Notes under the pieces: generated by a model
Databases searched by the model: none
What the model saw: the letters and a program-made list of their open reading frames with translations, nothing else
Told to the model about the DNA's origin: nothing
In this document: in pieces, positions 22,101 through 33,340 of the stretch
Layout of the letters: each line of letters opens with the position of its first letter
Numbering within the stretch: the stretch's first letter is position 1
Assembly: GCA_036435485.1 (NCBI GenBank)
Contig: CM071594.1
Coordinates: 200,596,216-200,660,215, forward strand
Length of the DNA: 64,000 nt
Direction of reading: 5' to 3'
From: Saposhnikovia divaricata
Taxonomy: Eukaryota; Streptophyta; Magnoliopsida; Apiales; Apiaceae
Position numbers and translations under genes: made by a program

Positions 22101-24429
22101 TCATAATTTTTCAAACATGATCGTTTTACCCTGAATAGAAATTTTGATTCTTAAGACTAGTATTCTCTATACCGTGTATGTATATTACTAAAGACATTTG
22201 TTTTGTAATAAAATTATCCTATAACTTTTCACAGTTCCGTATCTGCAATGCACCTGTAGGTTCTTGCTGGTCATATGCAGTTCACATATATAGAATATTT
22301 CATTTCTATTCCAACAGTCTTTATATACTTGCACTTTCTCTTTATTTTTCGAGATTCTTTTTTCACATCCACTTATTCTATTCCCGAAGAAAATGTAATA
22401 GAAAGTAACAAAATCACTGAAAAGGAGAATCTGGTGCCATTACAATTAGAGTTATAACTCATAATACCAAATCTCGGACTGTTAAAGGGCACTACAATTG
22501 GGAGAATTAGCTCATCTATCACTAATTCTATGTTACTAGTCCCAAAGAGGTGCATGTGTTCCCGATTTCACCGTTTCGACTCATTTTGCCGAAAATTAAG
22601 TTGTTGGAAAATCTGAAACCACAAAAAATATGAGATTTGTATATTATTGTTCCAGTTTTCTACTGATCAAGCTTGTTTTAAATATTTGGTCGATGATATT
22701 GATTTGCAAAACACTAGTTACTTTTTTATTTATTTAAGAAAACATCTTTTGTTATTATGGTTTGAAGTTAAACACGTACCCCCTGAATCTTTGAGATCTA
22801 TTCTGCCTGGGGTAGTTCATACTACAGTAATGATGAACTACAGAACAACCCATGTTATGCGACAGAAAAATGCAATATCTTTTGTATTGTGAAAGTCCTT
22901 TATAGTAGGATACTCCAACTTCAATTTGAAAGCTAGATTGCTAGCTAAGCTTGCAAGATTTCCTTGGTAATAATCATTGGTCACCGAATTTATTCTCCGA
23001 AACTTCTCTAAAAGTTTTGTCGTGTGTAGAACCAATACTCTGTCGAAGTTCTTCCAGTTTGTGATATTTCTCAACTTTGGCAGGAATTTAAGCATCTTTT
23101 CTTCCTGTCTCTTTTTTGATATTTTGTTCAATGTTTCGTGGCCTGGTACCTTTATTCTCCCCTTCAGCTTCAGAGAAAGGGAAAGTGTGTAGCAGATGAA
23201 GGATTGACTAGATCGACATTAATATTTTAGTCGATGTATTGAATGTAGTCCAGTGAATAATTTGTGTTCTGTAACAAGTGGTCGATGAATCAACTTTTAA
23301 ACATACCTAGTTACAGATTTAATGGTGAAATGTAAGCACATGTTTAAATTTTTGTAATTGATCATTTCCACAAACCGCAAAAAGAAGATAGCTAGATCAG
23401 GGTAATCGCAAATTAGTATTTAAACGATTACATAGGAGCAACCATGACTTGTTAGTGCTTGCAATGCAGTCCGAAGAACACCTTTTAAGTGAAAAATTAT
23501 AATCAGAATGACTTGTTGCTTTCGTTATCATGCTGTGTAACAACTTTATTTTAAGGTGATATTAAAAAGACAACAAATGGTATACTAAGTTGTGAGCACT
23601 TATTCCATATTCACTAACACTACTAAGCCATCAATCTCTTGCATTTTGCATGCACTGCAATACCAGGACCCTAGTGGGAGAGTGCAGAACTCAACTTGAA
23701 GTCGAAGAAGACTGATTAATCATGACGATTGATTCTCCTCTTTCATTTCAACTGACAACCCCGTTTCATGGATGAAGTATTATAAGTTCGCAATAGAAAT
23801 CAATGGATGACAAGCTTACAGGCGACTTGACAGAATTTGAAATTGGAAGGATGGTTATGTTTCAGTAAAGTCACATTAGTGGAAAAATAGCAATCTTTTA
23901 ATCATCTAGTCTATCGAAAGTAGTTGATCCTATCCTAGAAATAGCATGCTTTGAGAATGATTTGGGATAATACAACAATCATGTCTATCCTGAATAAAAT
24001 TATTGAGTTGTTGCTCTCAAATTGGGAATCCACTCAAATTATTGGGGGCTTAGTGGCTTCTAAGTACAGTACTGTTGATTTACTATGTCTAGTGCATGTT
24101 TTAAAGTTGTCTACCAATCTTAATTCCTCTCCTTGTTGTTCCACCAGCAGCCATCAGTCGTGGCCTATAGGATCTTCATTCATATAATTTACTACTATTT
24201 GTGTTTGTTTCTTCTCCTTTTTGAATTTCACACGACCATGCACAGAACACTGAAGCAACCAAATAGTTTCCATTTCAGAATAACTTGATAGAAATTTGAA
24301 TCCATCATTTTAAATTCTGGCAACACTGAATGACATATTTTTGAAATGATTAGTTACAAAAATGTAAGTACTACCAACAGCGTGCTTCAAGTAGCGTTTA
24401 ACCCTCAACTTCATATCAGAAGTTGTCCC

Positions 24430-24710
24430 ACATCATTTGTGAAAGGGACAAATAGCTAGTTTATAAGAAGCCCGATAACTCCATTAGTATAAGGGCTTTT
24501 GGGAGTTGCACAAAAACAAATCCATGTGGGTTGGTTCAAAACGGACACTATAATACTAATGTGGAGTTAGGACGTTTGTGGAAGGGGTAGATATCTCGTT
24601 TTAAGTAGCCTAATAATTCCATTAGTATGAGATCTTTTGGGAGCTGCCCAAAAACAAATCCGTGCGGGCTGGCCCAAAACGGATAATATCATACTGGGGA
24701 GTTAAGACCT
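24430..24710. repeat. two diverged copies of a dispersed plant repeat motif
   Basis: Unit 1 has CATTAGTATAAGGGCTTTTG, then AAAAACAAATCCATGTGGG, then CAAAACGGACACTATAATAC. Unit 2, about 125 bp on, has CATTAGTATGAGATCTTTTG, then AAAAACAAATCCGTGCGGG and CAAAACGGATAATATCATAC. The GTCCCACAT start (24426) with these blocks recurs widely in plant genomes, probably as part of a non-autonomous element; the family is not named here. Confidence 0.6.
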
Positions 24711-24909
24711 GCTTGGAAAGCCCAACACTTCAAAATTTTGAGGAAAAAAAGGGATTCTAATGAGAACAAACAATGTTGATCCCCTTAATTACTCCCCAAT
24801 CCCGAGTCCAAATTACAGAAAATGATTCTTGGCTACGACTTATGAGCATGCCCATTGTCTATTTAATAGGACCGGAAAGTAAAATACATAGAACCCCTTT
24901 AAATTAGTA

Positions 24910-25183
24910 CTCCCTTCGTCCCTATTTAGTTGACACATTTGCAAAAAAAAATTGTCCCTAAATAATTGTCACATTCCTTATTCCAATACATATTTTTACC
25001 AATTTTTCCATATATACCCTTTATTTCTAATACCAATGTTTGACTTTATATTTAATATACACACTCATAACTCTTCATTTAATGTTAAGATCAAGGGCAA
25101 ACATTGAAACAAATTACATAATTAATTCTTTCTTAATATGTGTGTTTTTTGCAAATGTGCCAATTAAAAAGGGACGGAGGGAG
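24910..25183. mobile_element. Stowaway-type MITE (Tc1/mariner)
   Basis: Terminal inverted repeats CTCCCTTCGTCCC and GGGACGGAGGGAG, flanked by TA on both sides (24908-24909 and 25184-25185). The length is 274 bp, AT-rich and non-coding, as expected of Stowaway elements mobilised in trans by mariner transposase. Confidence 0.92.
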
Positions 25184-25208
25184 TACTCTTCAAGGTTAAA
25201 TATTATAC

Positions 25209-25930
25209 TAGGGGTGATCGCGGTGCGAACGGTGCGGTTTTTTTTCTAAAATCGCAGACTAAACTGCATATGCGGTTTGGTCAATTTCTCAAACCGCACC
25301 CACACCACGAAATTTTAAAACCGCACCATGAAAATGCGGTGCGGTGTGGTGCGGTTCACTACGGTTTACAACTTCAAAAAAAATTACTATATCTAAGCTT
25401 ATACATAATTCCAATCATTGATTTTCGAACAACAATACAGATTACAAAAAAAAAAAAAAAAACAAACAGACTACAATTATGATTTACTAAAAGAGAACCT
25501 GAATACATAATCTATACGAACCTGAATTATATGTTGGTCTAATTCAGGTTCGTATAGATTATGTATTCAGGTTTTTTTTAATAGATCATAATTGTAATCT
25601 GTTTGTTTTTTTTGTCCGCAATTTCTTAGATTGTTGACACTCATGTTTAGCAGGTGATCTTATAGGCTTCTATGGTTCGGTTTTCAGGTTTCTGTATTGT
25701 TGTTCAAAAATCAATGATTGGAATTATGTATAAGCTTAGATATAGTAATTTTTATTGAAGTTGTAAACCGCAGTGGACCACATCACACCGCATCGCATTT
25801 TCGTGGTGCAGTTTATGTCATTTTAAAATTTCGTGATGCGGGCACGGTTTGAGAAATTGCCCAAACCGTATATGCGGCTTGATCTACGATTTTAGAAAAA
25901 AACTGCACCGCCTGCACCGTGATCACCCTA
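25209..25930. mobile_element. foldback element with hAT-like ends
   Basis: Ends TAGGGGTGATC and GATCACCCTA are inverted. The two halves are near-complete inverted copies (GCGGTGCG...CCGCACC blocks, TACTATATCTAAGCTTATAC and its complement). At the centre is a perfect hairpin with 34-bp arms (25496-25529 and 25540-25573) and a 10-base loop. The right arm has about 75 extra bases. No 8-bp target duplication is visible (TATTATAC versus AACCGTGA), so the superfamily rests on the end sequence only. Confidence 0.75.
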
Positions 25931-26976
25931 AACCGTGACAATTCACTCGTAGGGAAAGTTAAATTCTGTTCAGACTATTGTGAGAACTAAGGATTAGTCT
26001 CATTCAATGTGGAGGAGACATCTGACGAAGAATAAGAAATAAGCAAGATGAAATCTTTAACTCGAGCAGCAGTAAAAAATTTACTAAATTAAATTTTGAC
26101 AAAGAAATAATTATTGATACCAAAAAACTTGTCTCTCAATTAGGCAAATTCTGCTTGTAATTTCTCCTTGCCTTGCCAGAAAGATTGTATGTCCACTGGG
26201 AATTTGGTTTACTGTTTCGCCATATAAGTTACCCTAATATGCATAGTGAAATAGTTTAAACTTTAAAACTTGTGTTGTGTACCTTCAAAAACACTGTAGA
26301 ACTTGTGGTTGATAAGAAATGCAAGGAGCTTTGATAGTTCGATTACTGGTTTTTTAGCGTATACATCTACATATTTAAATATTTAAACATTTTGGGTTTG
26401 ACAAAAAAAAATATTTAAACATTTGGGTTGAGAGCTTGGACATCTAAGGGAAACTCTTGCTTGGGCCACGCCGTGTGACTTGTTCCATTAAAGCCCAAAG
26501 CAATTAAAATCGTGTTCCTAAAAATTCCCGATTTAATTAATTAATTCCCGATTAATCATCTGTAAGGTAATCAATCGATTCGATTTTTGAAATACGATTA
26601 ATCTTGTGAATTTATTTAAAATGATATGTTTAATTGTAAATTAAACTAATATATTAAATATTATTATAACATCCGATTAATACTCCAATTAATCATTCTG
26701 ATTAATCCCCGATTACCCGAATCTTAAATCGATACCTCAACCGATTTATACCGATTATCGATTTTTAAAGCCATGATTAGAATATCTAAATTATACATAA
26801 TGTTATTTGTTCCAATAAATTATTAACATTTTTTCTTTTTGGCATGTCTCATCTAATTTTTAATATTTTTTAAAATAATATATTTTTCACTAATTTCAAT
26901 ATATCTCACCAAATTATGCTACCATTATATTTTTTAAAAATTTTTAATCTTTATATCCCATCCAAATATTAACAAC
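25931..26976. other. AT-rich non-coding DNA
   Basis: No gene or domain is seen. The stretch 26530-26770 has many GATTAATC and CCGATTA motifs in both orientations. Confidence 0.5.
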
Positions 26977-27128
26977 GGGATGAAACGAAATACAGATTGA
27001 TTGACTACGAAAAACACAAGTTACAATGATCAATAACCCATCAACGAACATCGGGATGAAACGAAATACAGATTGATTGACTACGAAAAACACAAGTTAC
27101 AATGATCAATAACCCATCAACGAACATC
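26977..27128. repeat. perfect 76-bp tandem duplication
   Basis: Two identical units begin GGGATGAAACGAAATACAG at 26977 and 27053 and end CATCAACGAACATC. No mismatch was found, so the duplication is recent or an assembly artefact. Confidence 0.95.
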
Positions 27129-27553
27129 ACTAATCGGTGTAAGGTCACAAAACACATCACAGTGCTAATCTATACTATTATATAAAAATCGAAATATTAA
27201 AAGTTTTAGTTTCTTTTTTCTAGTACCTATTTTTTGGTACCTGTTTTTTGTTAATTCGTGAATTTACTTATTTATCCTTTATTATAAAAAAAATACTCTT
27301 AAATAAATAATAACATAATATAATTAATGGTAATTAGTCATTGCCTTTTTCACATTTACTTTTAGTTGAAGATATTACCTTCTATAAACACCTAAAAACA
27401 CAAATATAATTTAAAACAAATTTTACAATCATTAAAATATACCTGAAAATATCACAGTAATCACATCATAAATTTCAAGAAATATATACACCTAAAATAA
27501 ATAATATCATAATATAATTAATGTAATTAGTCTATTACAATCATTAATATATA

Positions 27554-29523
27554 CTAGCTTAAAACCCGTGCGATGCACGGATTTTATTTATTTTAATATT
27601 ATACGAATTTTTTCATTAATTTAAATTAAATTTTTAAAACATGAATTTTGGAGGCTTACATTTTTATATGAGATGATTTGATAATAATTATATAAATGTT
27701 ATTCGTGATATTTCTAGAAATGGAGGGATTTTAGTTAGAAATATAGAAAAGTTAATAGGTTTTAGTTGAAAAAGGTAATAGGTTAATTATTGGTAATTAT
27801 AAAATTATTATTTTATTTTATTAAATATAAACGTCCGTGATATAATTGGAAAAAATATATTTTAGTTAGAGAAATAAAAAAGGTAACCTGAAAATTAAAA
27901 AGATGACATGCGAAAAATGTAATTGATTATCTTATAGTAATTATAATTTAATTATGTTATTTTACTAAATAAAATTGCTTGTAGTATTTTTAGAAAATGA
28001 GAAATTAATATTGCCCGTGATATTTCTAGAAAAAAAGAATTTTAATTAGAAAATATTGAAAATATGATGCATTTTAGCTGAAAAGGGTAATCGATTAATT
28101 ATTAGTATTAAAATATTATATTTTATTTTATTAAATAGAACTGCCTGTTATATAATTGGAAAAAAAGAGATTTTAGTTAGAGAAAAGAGAAAAGGTAATG
28201 TTTTTAAGCTGAAAAAGGTAATTGATTAGTTAATAGTAATTATAATATAATTATCCGTGATCTTTCTAGGAAAAGAGAGATTTAGTTAGAAAATATAGAA
28301 AAGATGATAGATTTTAGTGTTAAAGGATAATAGAAAAGATGATAGGTTTTAGCTGAAAAGGGTAATTGATTAATTATTGGTAACTATAAAATTATTATTT
28401 TATTTTATTAAATAGAATGCCCGTGATATGATTAGAAAAATATAGGATTTAGTTAGAGAAAATTAAAACGGTAACATGTTCTAGGTGAAAAAAGTAATTG
28501 AATAGTTTATAGTAATTATAATTTAATTACATTATTTTACTAAGTACAATTGCAAGTAATGTTTTTGAAAAAGGAGAAATTAATATTGTCTGTGATATTT
28601 CTATTAAAAAGGATTTTAGTTAGAAAATATAGAAAAGATGATAGATTTTAGCTGAAAAAGACAATCGATTAATTTTTAATATTAAAATATTATTAGTTTA
28701 TTTTATTAAATAGAAACGCCCTTGATATAATTAGAAAAAGAGATATTTTAGTTAGAGAAAATAGAAAGATAACGTGAAAATTAAAAAGATGACATGATTT
28801 ATGTGAAAAAGGTAATTGATTAGCTTATAATAATTATAATTTAATTATGTCATTGTGCTAAATAAAATTGCTAATAGTTTTTAGAAAATGAGAAATTAAT
28901 GTTGCCCGTGATATTTCTAGAAAAAAAGGGAATATAATTAGAAAAAATGATACGTTTTAGCTGAAAAGGTAATCGGTTAATTATTAGTATTATAAAATTA
29001 TTTTATTTTTATTAAATAGAAACGTCCACGATATAATTGGAAAAAGAGAGATGTTTGTTAGAGAAAACAGAAAATGTAACGTGTTTTATGTGAAAAAAGT
29101 AATTGATTAGTTAATAGTAATTATAATATAATTATGTTATTTTATTAAACAAAATTGTTCGTACTATTTCTAAAAAAAGAGAAATCTTAGTTAAATAAAA
29201 TGTAAAAGATATTCTATTTTACTTGAAAAAGGAAAGTATTTAGTTATTGAAAAATATAAAAGGTAATATGTTCGACCTGAAAAAGGAAATTTATTATTAA
29301 AGGATAAATTTAGTTAGATAAAATATAAAAGGATATTGTATTTTACTTGAAAAAAAAAATTATTTAGTTCTTGAAAAATAGAAAAAATAATATGTTTAAC
29401 CTCAAGAAGGAAATTGATTAGTTAGTAGATCTGTAATTGAGTAAGGGTAAATAAGTATAATCAACAGGTACCGTACCGACCGACCAAACATTTAATGTTT
29501 CGGCTTTTATATAATAGTATAGA
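27554..29523 (-). mobile_element. non-autonomous Helitron A
   Basis: On the minus strand it starts TCTATACTATTATATAAAAG at 29523 and ends with the hairpin CCGTGCATCGCACGG, then GTTTTAAGCTAG at 27554. It is inserted between A and T on both sides, as Helitrons do. The body is a diverged tandem array of a roughly 310-bp unit marked by CCGTGATATTTCTAG and CCGTGATATAATTGG. No reading frame. Confidence 0.88.
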
Positions 29524-29728
29524 TTTATTTTAGGTGTTATATTTAAAAATAAATGTGAGAAAGGCAATCGAATAATTACCATTAATTATATTATGTTATT
29601 ATTTATTTTAGGAGTTATATATTTTTTTATAATGAAGGGTAAATAAGTAAATTCACAAAGTACCAAAAAACAGGTACCAAAACTTTTAATGTTTCGGCTT
29701 TTATATAATAGTATAGATATATATATAT

Positions 29729-29808
29729 CCGAAAATATCACACCATAAATTTCAAGAAAAATATAACACCGAAAATATCACACCATAAATTTCAAGAAAA
29801 ATATAACA
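29729..29808. repeat. 40-bp tandem duplication
   Basis: CCGAAAATATCACACCATAA... repeats at 29729 and 29769. Confidence 0.9.
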
Positions 29809-30306
29809 TATCATACCATAATTTTCAAGAAAAATATAACACCTAAAATAAATAATAACTTAATATAATTAATGGTAATTAGTCGATTAACATAATAAAA
29901 TTAATGGTAATTAGACGACTGCCTTTTTCACATTTACTTTTAGTTAAAGACATTACCTTTTATAAACACCTGAAAGATCAATCGTATCATATCTTTTGAT
30001 CATTAATATTTCTTTCGAATTAAATTACGTTACCTTTTTAATTTAAAACAACTTTTTTCACATTAACATAATAAAATTAATGATAATTAGTCGATTATCT
30101 TTTTCACATTACTTTTAGTTGAAGATATTACCTTTTATAAACATCTAAAAACATCAATTGTATCATATCTTTCAATCATTAATATTTCCTTTCGAATTAA
30201 AATATGTTATGTTTTTAATTTAAAACAAATATTACAATCGTTAATATATACCCAAAAATATCGCACCATAATTTCAAGAAAATATAACACCTAAAATAAA
30301 TAATAA

Positions 30307-32895
30307 CTAGCCTAAAACCCGTGCGATGCACGGATTATTTTTATTATATGAATTTTTTTATTAATTTGAATAATTTTTTTAAAAGATGTTTTGGAGGCTT
30401 AAATTATTTAATGAGATGATTTGATAGCAATTATTTAAATGTTATCCGTGATAATTCTAGAAAATGTGGAATTTAGTTATAAAATAGAGAAAATATGATT
30501 GGTTTTAGTTAAAAAGGTAATCGGTTAATTATTAATAATTATAAATTTATTGTTTTATTTTATTAAATAGAATGCCCGTAATATAATTGGAAAAAAGAGA
30601 GGTTTTAGTTAAAGAAAATTTAAAAGATAACATGTTTTAGGTAAAAAAAGTTAATTGATTACTTTATAGTAATTATAATTTAATTATGTTATTTTACTAA
30701 ATAAAACTACTTGTAATGTCTTTAGAAAAGGATAAATTAATGTTGTCCGTGATATTTCTAGAAAAAAGGGATTTAGTTATAGAATATAGAAATATGATAC
30801 GTTTTAACTGAAAAAAAGGTAATCGATATTAGTATTATATTATTATTATTTTATTTCATTATATAGAAACTCCTGTGATATAATTGGAAAAAAATAGATT
30901 TTAGTTAGAGAAAATAGAAAAGGTTACGTTATAATTAAAAAGGTGACATGTTTTAGGTGAAAAAGGTAATTGATTAGTTTATAGTAATTATAGTTTAATT
31001 ATATTATTTTACTAAATAAAATTGCTCGTATTGTTTTTAGAAAATGAGAAATTAATGTTTACCGTGATATTTCTAGGAAAAAAAGGAATTTAATTAGAAA
31101 AAATAGAAGAGATGATACGTTTTAGCTGAAAAGGTAATCGGTTAATTATTAGTATTATAATATATTTTTATTAAATAGAACCGCCCGTGATATAATTGGA
31201 GAAAAAGAGATTTTAGTTAGAGAAAAAAAATGGTAACGTGTTTTGACTGAAAAAAGTAATTGATTAGTTAATAGTAATTATAATATAAATATGTTATTTT
31301 ATTAAACAAAATTTCTCGTAGTGTTTTTAAAAAAGGTGAAATTTTAGTTAGATAAAATATAGAGGATATTGTATATTACTTGAAGAATGAAATTATTTAG
31401 TTATATTTAATTATGTTATTTTATTAAATAAAATTGCTCATAGTGTTTTTAGAAAATGGGGAATTAATGTTGCCCGTGATATTTATAGAAAAGGGGAATT
31501 TAATTAGTAAATATAGAAAAGATGATACGTTTTAGCTGAAAAAGGTAATTCGTTAATAATTAGTATTATAATATTATTATTTTATATTTATTAAATGGAA
31601 CCGCCCGTGATATAATTGGAAAAAGAAATATTATTGTTAGAGTAAAAAAAATTGTAACGTGTGTTGGCTGAAAAAGGTAATTGATTAGTTAATAGTAATT
31701 ATAATTTATGTCATTTTACTAATTGCTCATAGTTTTTTGAAAATGAGAAATTAATATTGCCGGTGATATTTCTAGAAAAAAGGGAATTTAATTAGAAAAA
31801 ATAGAAAAGATGATACGTTTTAGCTGAAAATGTAATCGGTTAATTATTAGTATTATTATTTCATTATTTTATTTTTATTAGATAGAAACATCTGTGATAT
31901 AATTGAAAAAGAGAGGTTTTAGTAAGAAAAAAGAAAAAAAGGTAACGTGTTTCGGGTGAAAATGGTAACCGTCCATGATATAATTGGAAAAAGAGAGATG
32001 TTAGAGAAAGAAGAAATGGTAACGTGTTTTGGGTGAAAGGGTTAATTGATTAGTTAATAGTAATTATAATATAATTATTTTATTTTATTAAACAAAACTG
32101 CTCATACTATTTTTAAAAAAAGAGAAATTTTAGTTAAATAAAATGTAAATGATATTCTATTTTACCTGTAAAAAATTATTTAGTTATTGAAAAATAGAAA
32201 AGGTAATATGTTTAACCTGAAAAAGAAAATTGATTAATAAAGGAGAAATTTTAGTTAGATAAAATATAAAAGGATATTGTATTTTACCTGAAAAAGGAAA
32301 TTATTTAGTTCTTGGAAAATAGAAAATGTAAAGGATATCTATTTTACCTAAAAAAGGAAATTATTTAGTTATTGTAAAATAGAAAAGGTAATATGTTTAA
32401 CCTGAAAAAGGAAATTGATTAATAAAAGAGAAATTTTAGTTAGATAAAATATAAAAGGATATTGTATTTTACCTGAAAAAGGAAATTATTTAGTTCTTGA
32501 AAAATAGAAAAGATAATATGTTTAACCTCAAGAAGGAAATAGATAGTAAAGGTAAATAATTAAAATCAATAGGTAATTTTACTTGAAAAAGGAAATTATT
32601 AATTATTCAAAAATAGAAAAGGTAATATGTTTAACCTGAAAAAGGAAATTGATTAATAAAGGAGAAATTTTAGTTAGATAAAATATAAAATGATATTGTA
32701 TTTTACCTAAAAAAAGGAAATTATTTAGTTCTTGAAAAATAAAAAAGATAATATATTATCTCAAGAAAGAAATTGATTAGTTAGTAGATCTGTAACTGAG
32801 TAAGGGTAAATAAGTAAAATCAACGGACCGACCGACTGACCGACCAACCAACCAACCAAACTTTTAATGATTCGGCTTTTATATAATAGTATAGA
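30307..32895 (-). mobile_element. non-autonomous Helitron B
   Basis: Same family as A: the minus-strand start TCTATACTATTATATAAAAG is at 32895 and the end, hairpin CCGTGCATCGCACGG then GTTTTAGGCTAG, is at 30307, between A and T. It is longer than A (2.6 kb) because its array has more units, including a distinct roughly 140-bp sub-array (AACCTGAAAAAGGAAATTG) at 32150-32760. Confidence 0.88.
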
Positions 32896-33240
32896 TATGA
32901 TATAATTAATGGTAATTAGTCGATTTTCTTTTCGCATCTACTGTTAGTTGAAAATATTATCTTTTATAAATACCTAAAAAGATCAATCGTATCACATCTT
33001 TCAATCGTTAATATTATCTTTCTAATTAAAGCATGTCACTTTTTAATTTAATCACTAATATATACCCGAAAATAGCACACCATATTAAAACACGTCATCT
33101 TTATTTTAATAAAATATATTAAAAATCGTATATGTTATTTATAATAAGAAAACATTATTATAATCCTTAAACATGAGTATATTAAATTATATTAAATTAA
33201 AATTAAAAACATTATTAAAAATAATTATTATATAAAAACA

Positions 33241-33300
33241 TAATTGTAATATTAAATAAAATTTATAACATAATTGTAATATTAAATAAAATTTATAACA
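33241..33300. repeat. perfect 30-bp tandem duplication
   Basis: TAATTGTAATATTAAATAAA plus ten more bases, twice in a row. Confidence 0.95.
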
Positions 33301-33340
33301 TAATATAAAAAACATGTGTACTACACGGGTTATAAGTTAA

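Larger units (their letters stand above)
20226..24907. other. AT-rich non-coding region, no gene recognised
   Basis: No domain is identifiable. Open stretches at 22647-22892 (+), 22838-23131 (-) and 23951-24187 (+) give protein-like text, for example RSILPGVVHTTVMMNY, and acceptor-like tracts precede some of them (TTGTTCCAG at about 22653). I could not link them into a gene; they could be decayed exons. The region also holds microsatellites, a T-rich stretch (20730-21080), a TTAGATTTA-rich tract (21285-21480) and the direct repeats listed separately. Confidence 0.5.
27169..33340 (+). mobile_element. composite Helitron nest, outer plus-strand element
   Basis: The outer 5' end is TCTATACTATTATATAAAAA at 27169, preceded by A. 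A likely decayed 3' end lies at about 33313-33340: a small hairpin around GTGTACTACAC, then GGGTTATAAGTTAAT, where CTAGT would be expected. Two further Helitrons on the minus strand are embedded (27554-29523 and 30307-32895), and a third minus-strand 5' end sits at 29717. No helicase is encoded, so all are non-autonomous. Confidence 0.65.

Noticed and set aside
22838..23131. Minus-strand 97-codon open frame as a gene
   Set aside because: The text looks protein-like, but another frame on the same strand is equally plausible (EKYHKLEELRQSIGSTHDKT), no start context or splice partner is convincing, and no family is recognised. It is noted only as a possible decayed exon.
25209..25930. hAT element with an 8-bp target duplication
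   Set aside because: The flanking octamers TATTATAC and AACCGTGA do not match, so only the end sequence supports hAT and the superfamily is left tentative.
27690..32770. Regularly spaced repeats reminiscent of a CRISPR array or satellite
   Set aside because: The genome is eukaryotic, the units are about 310 bp and diverged, and they lie inside defined Helitron ends.
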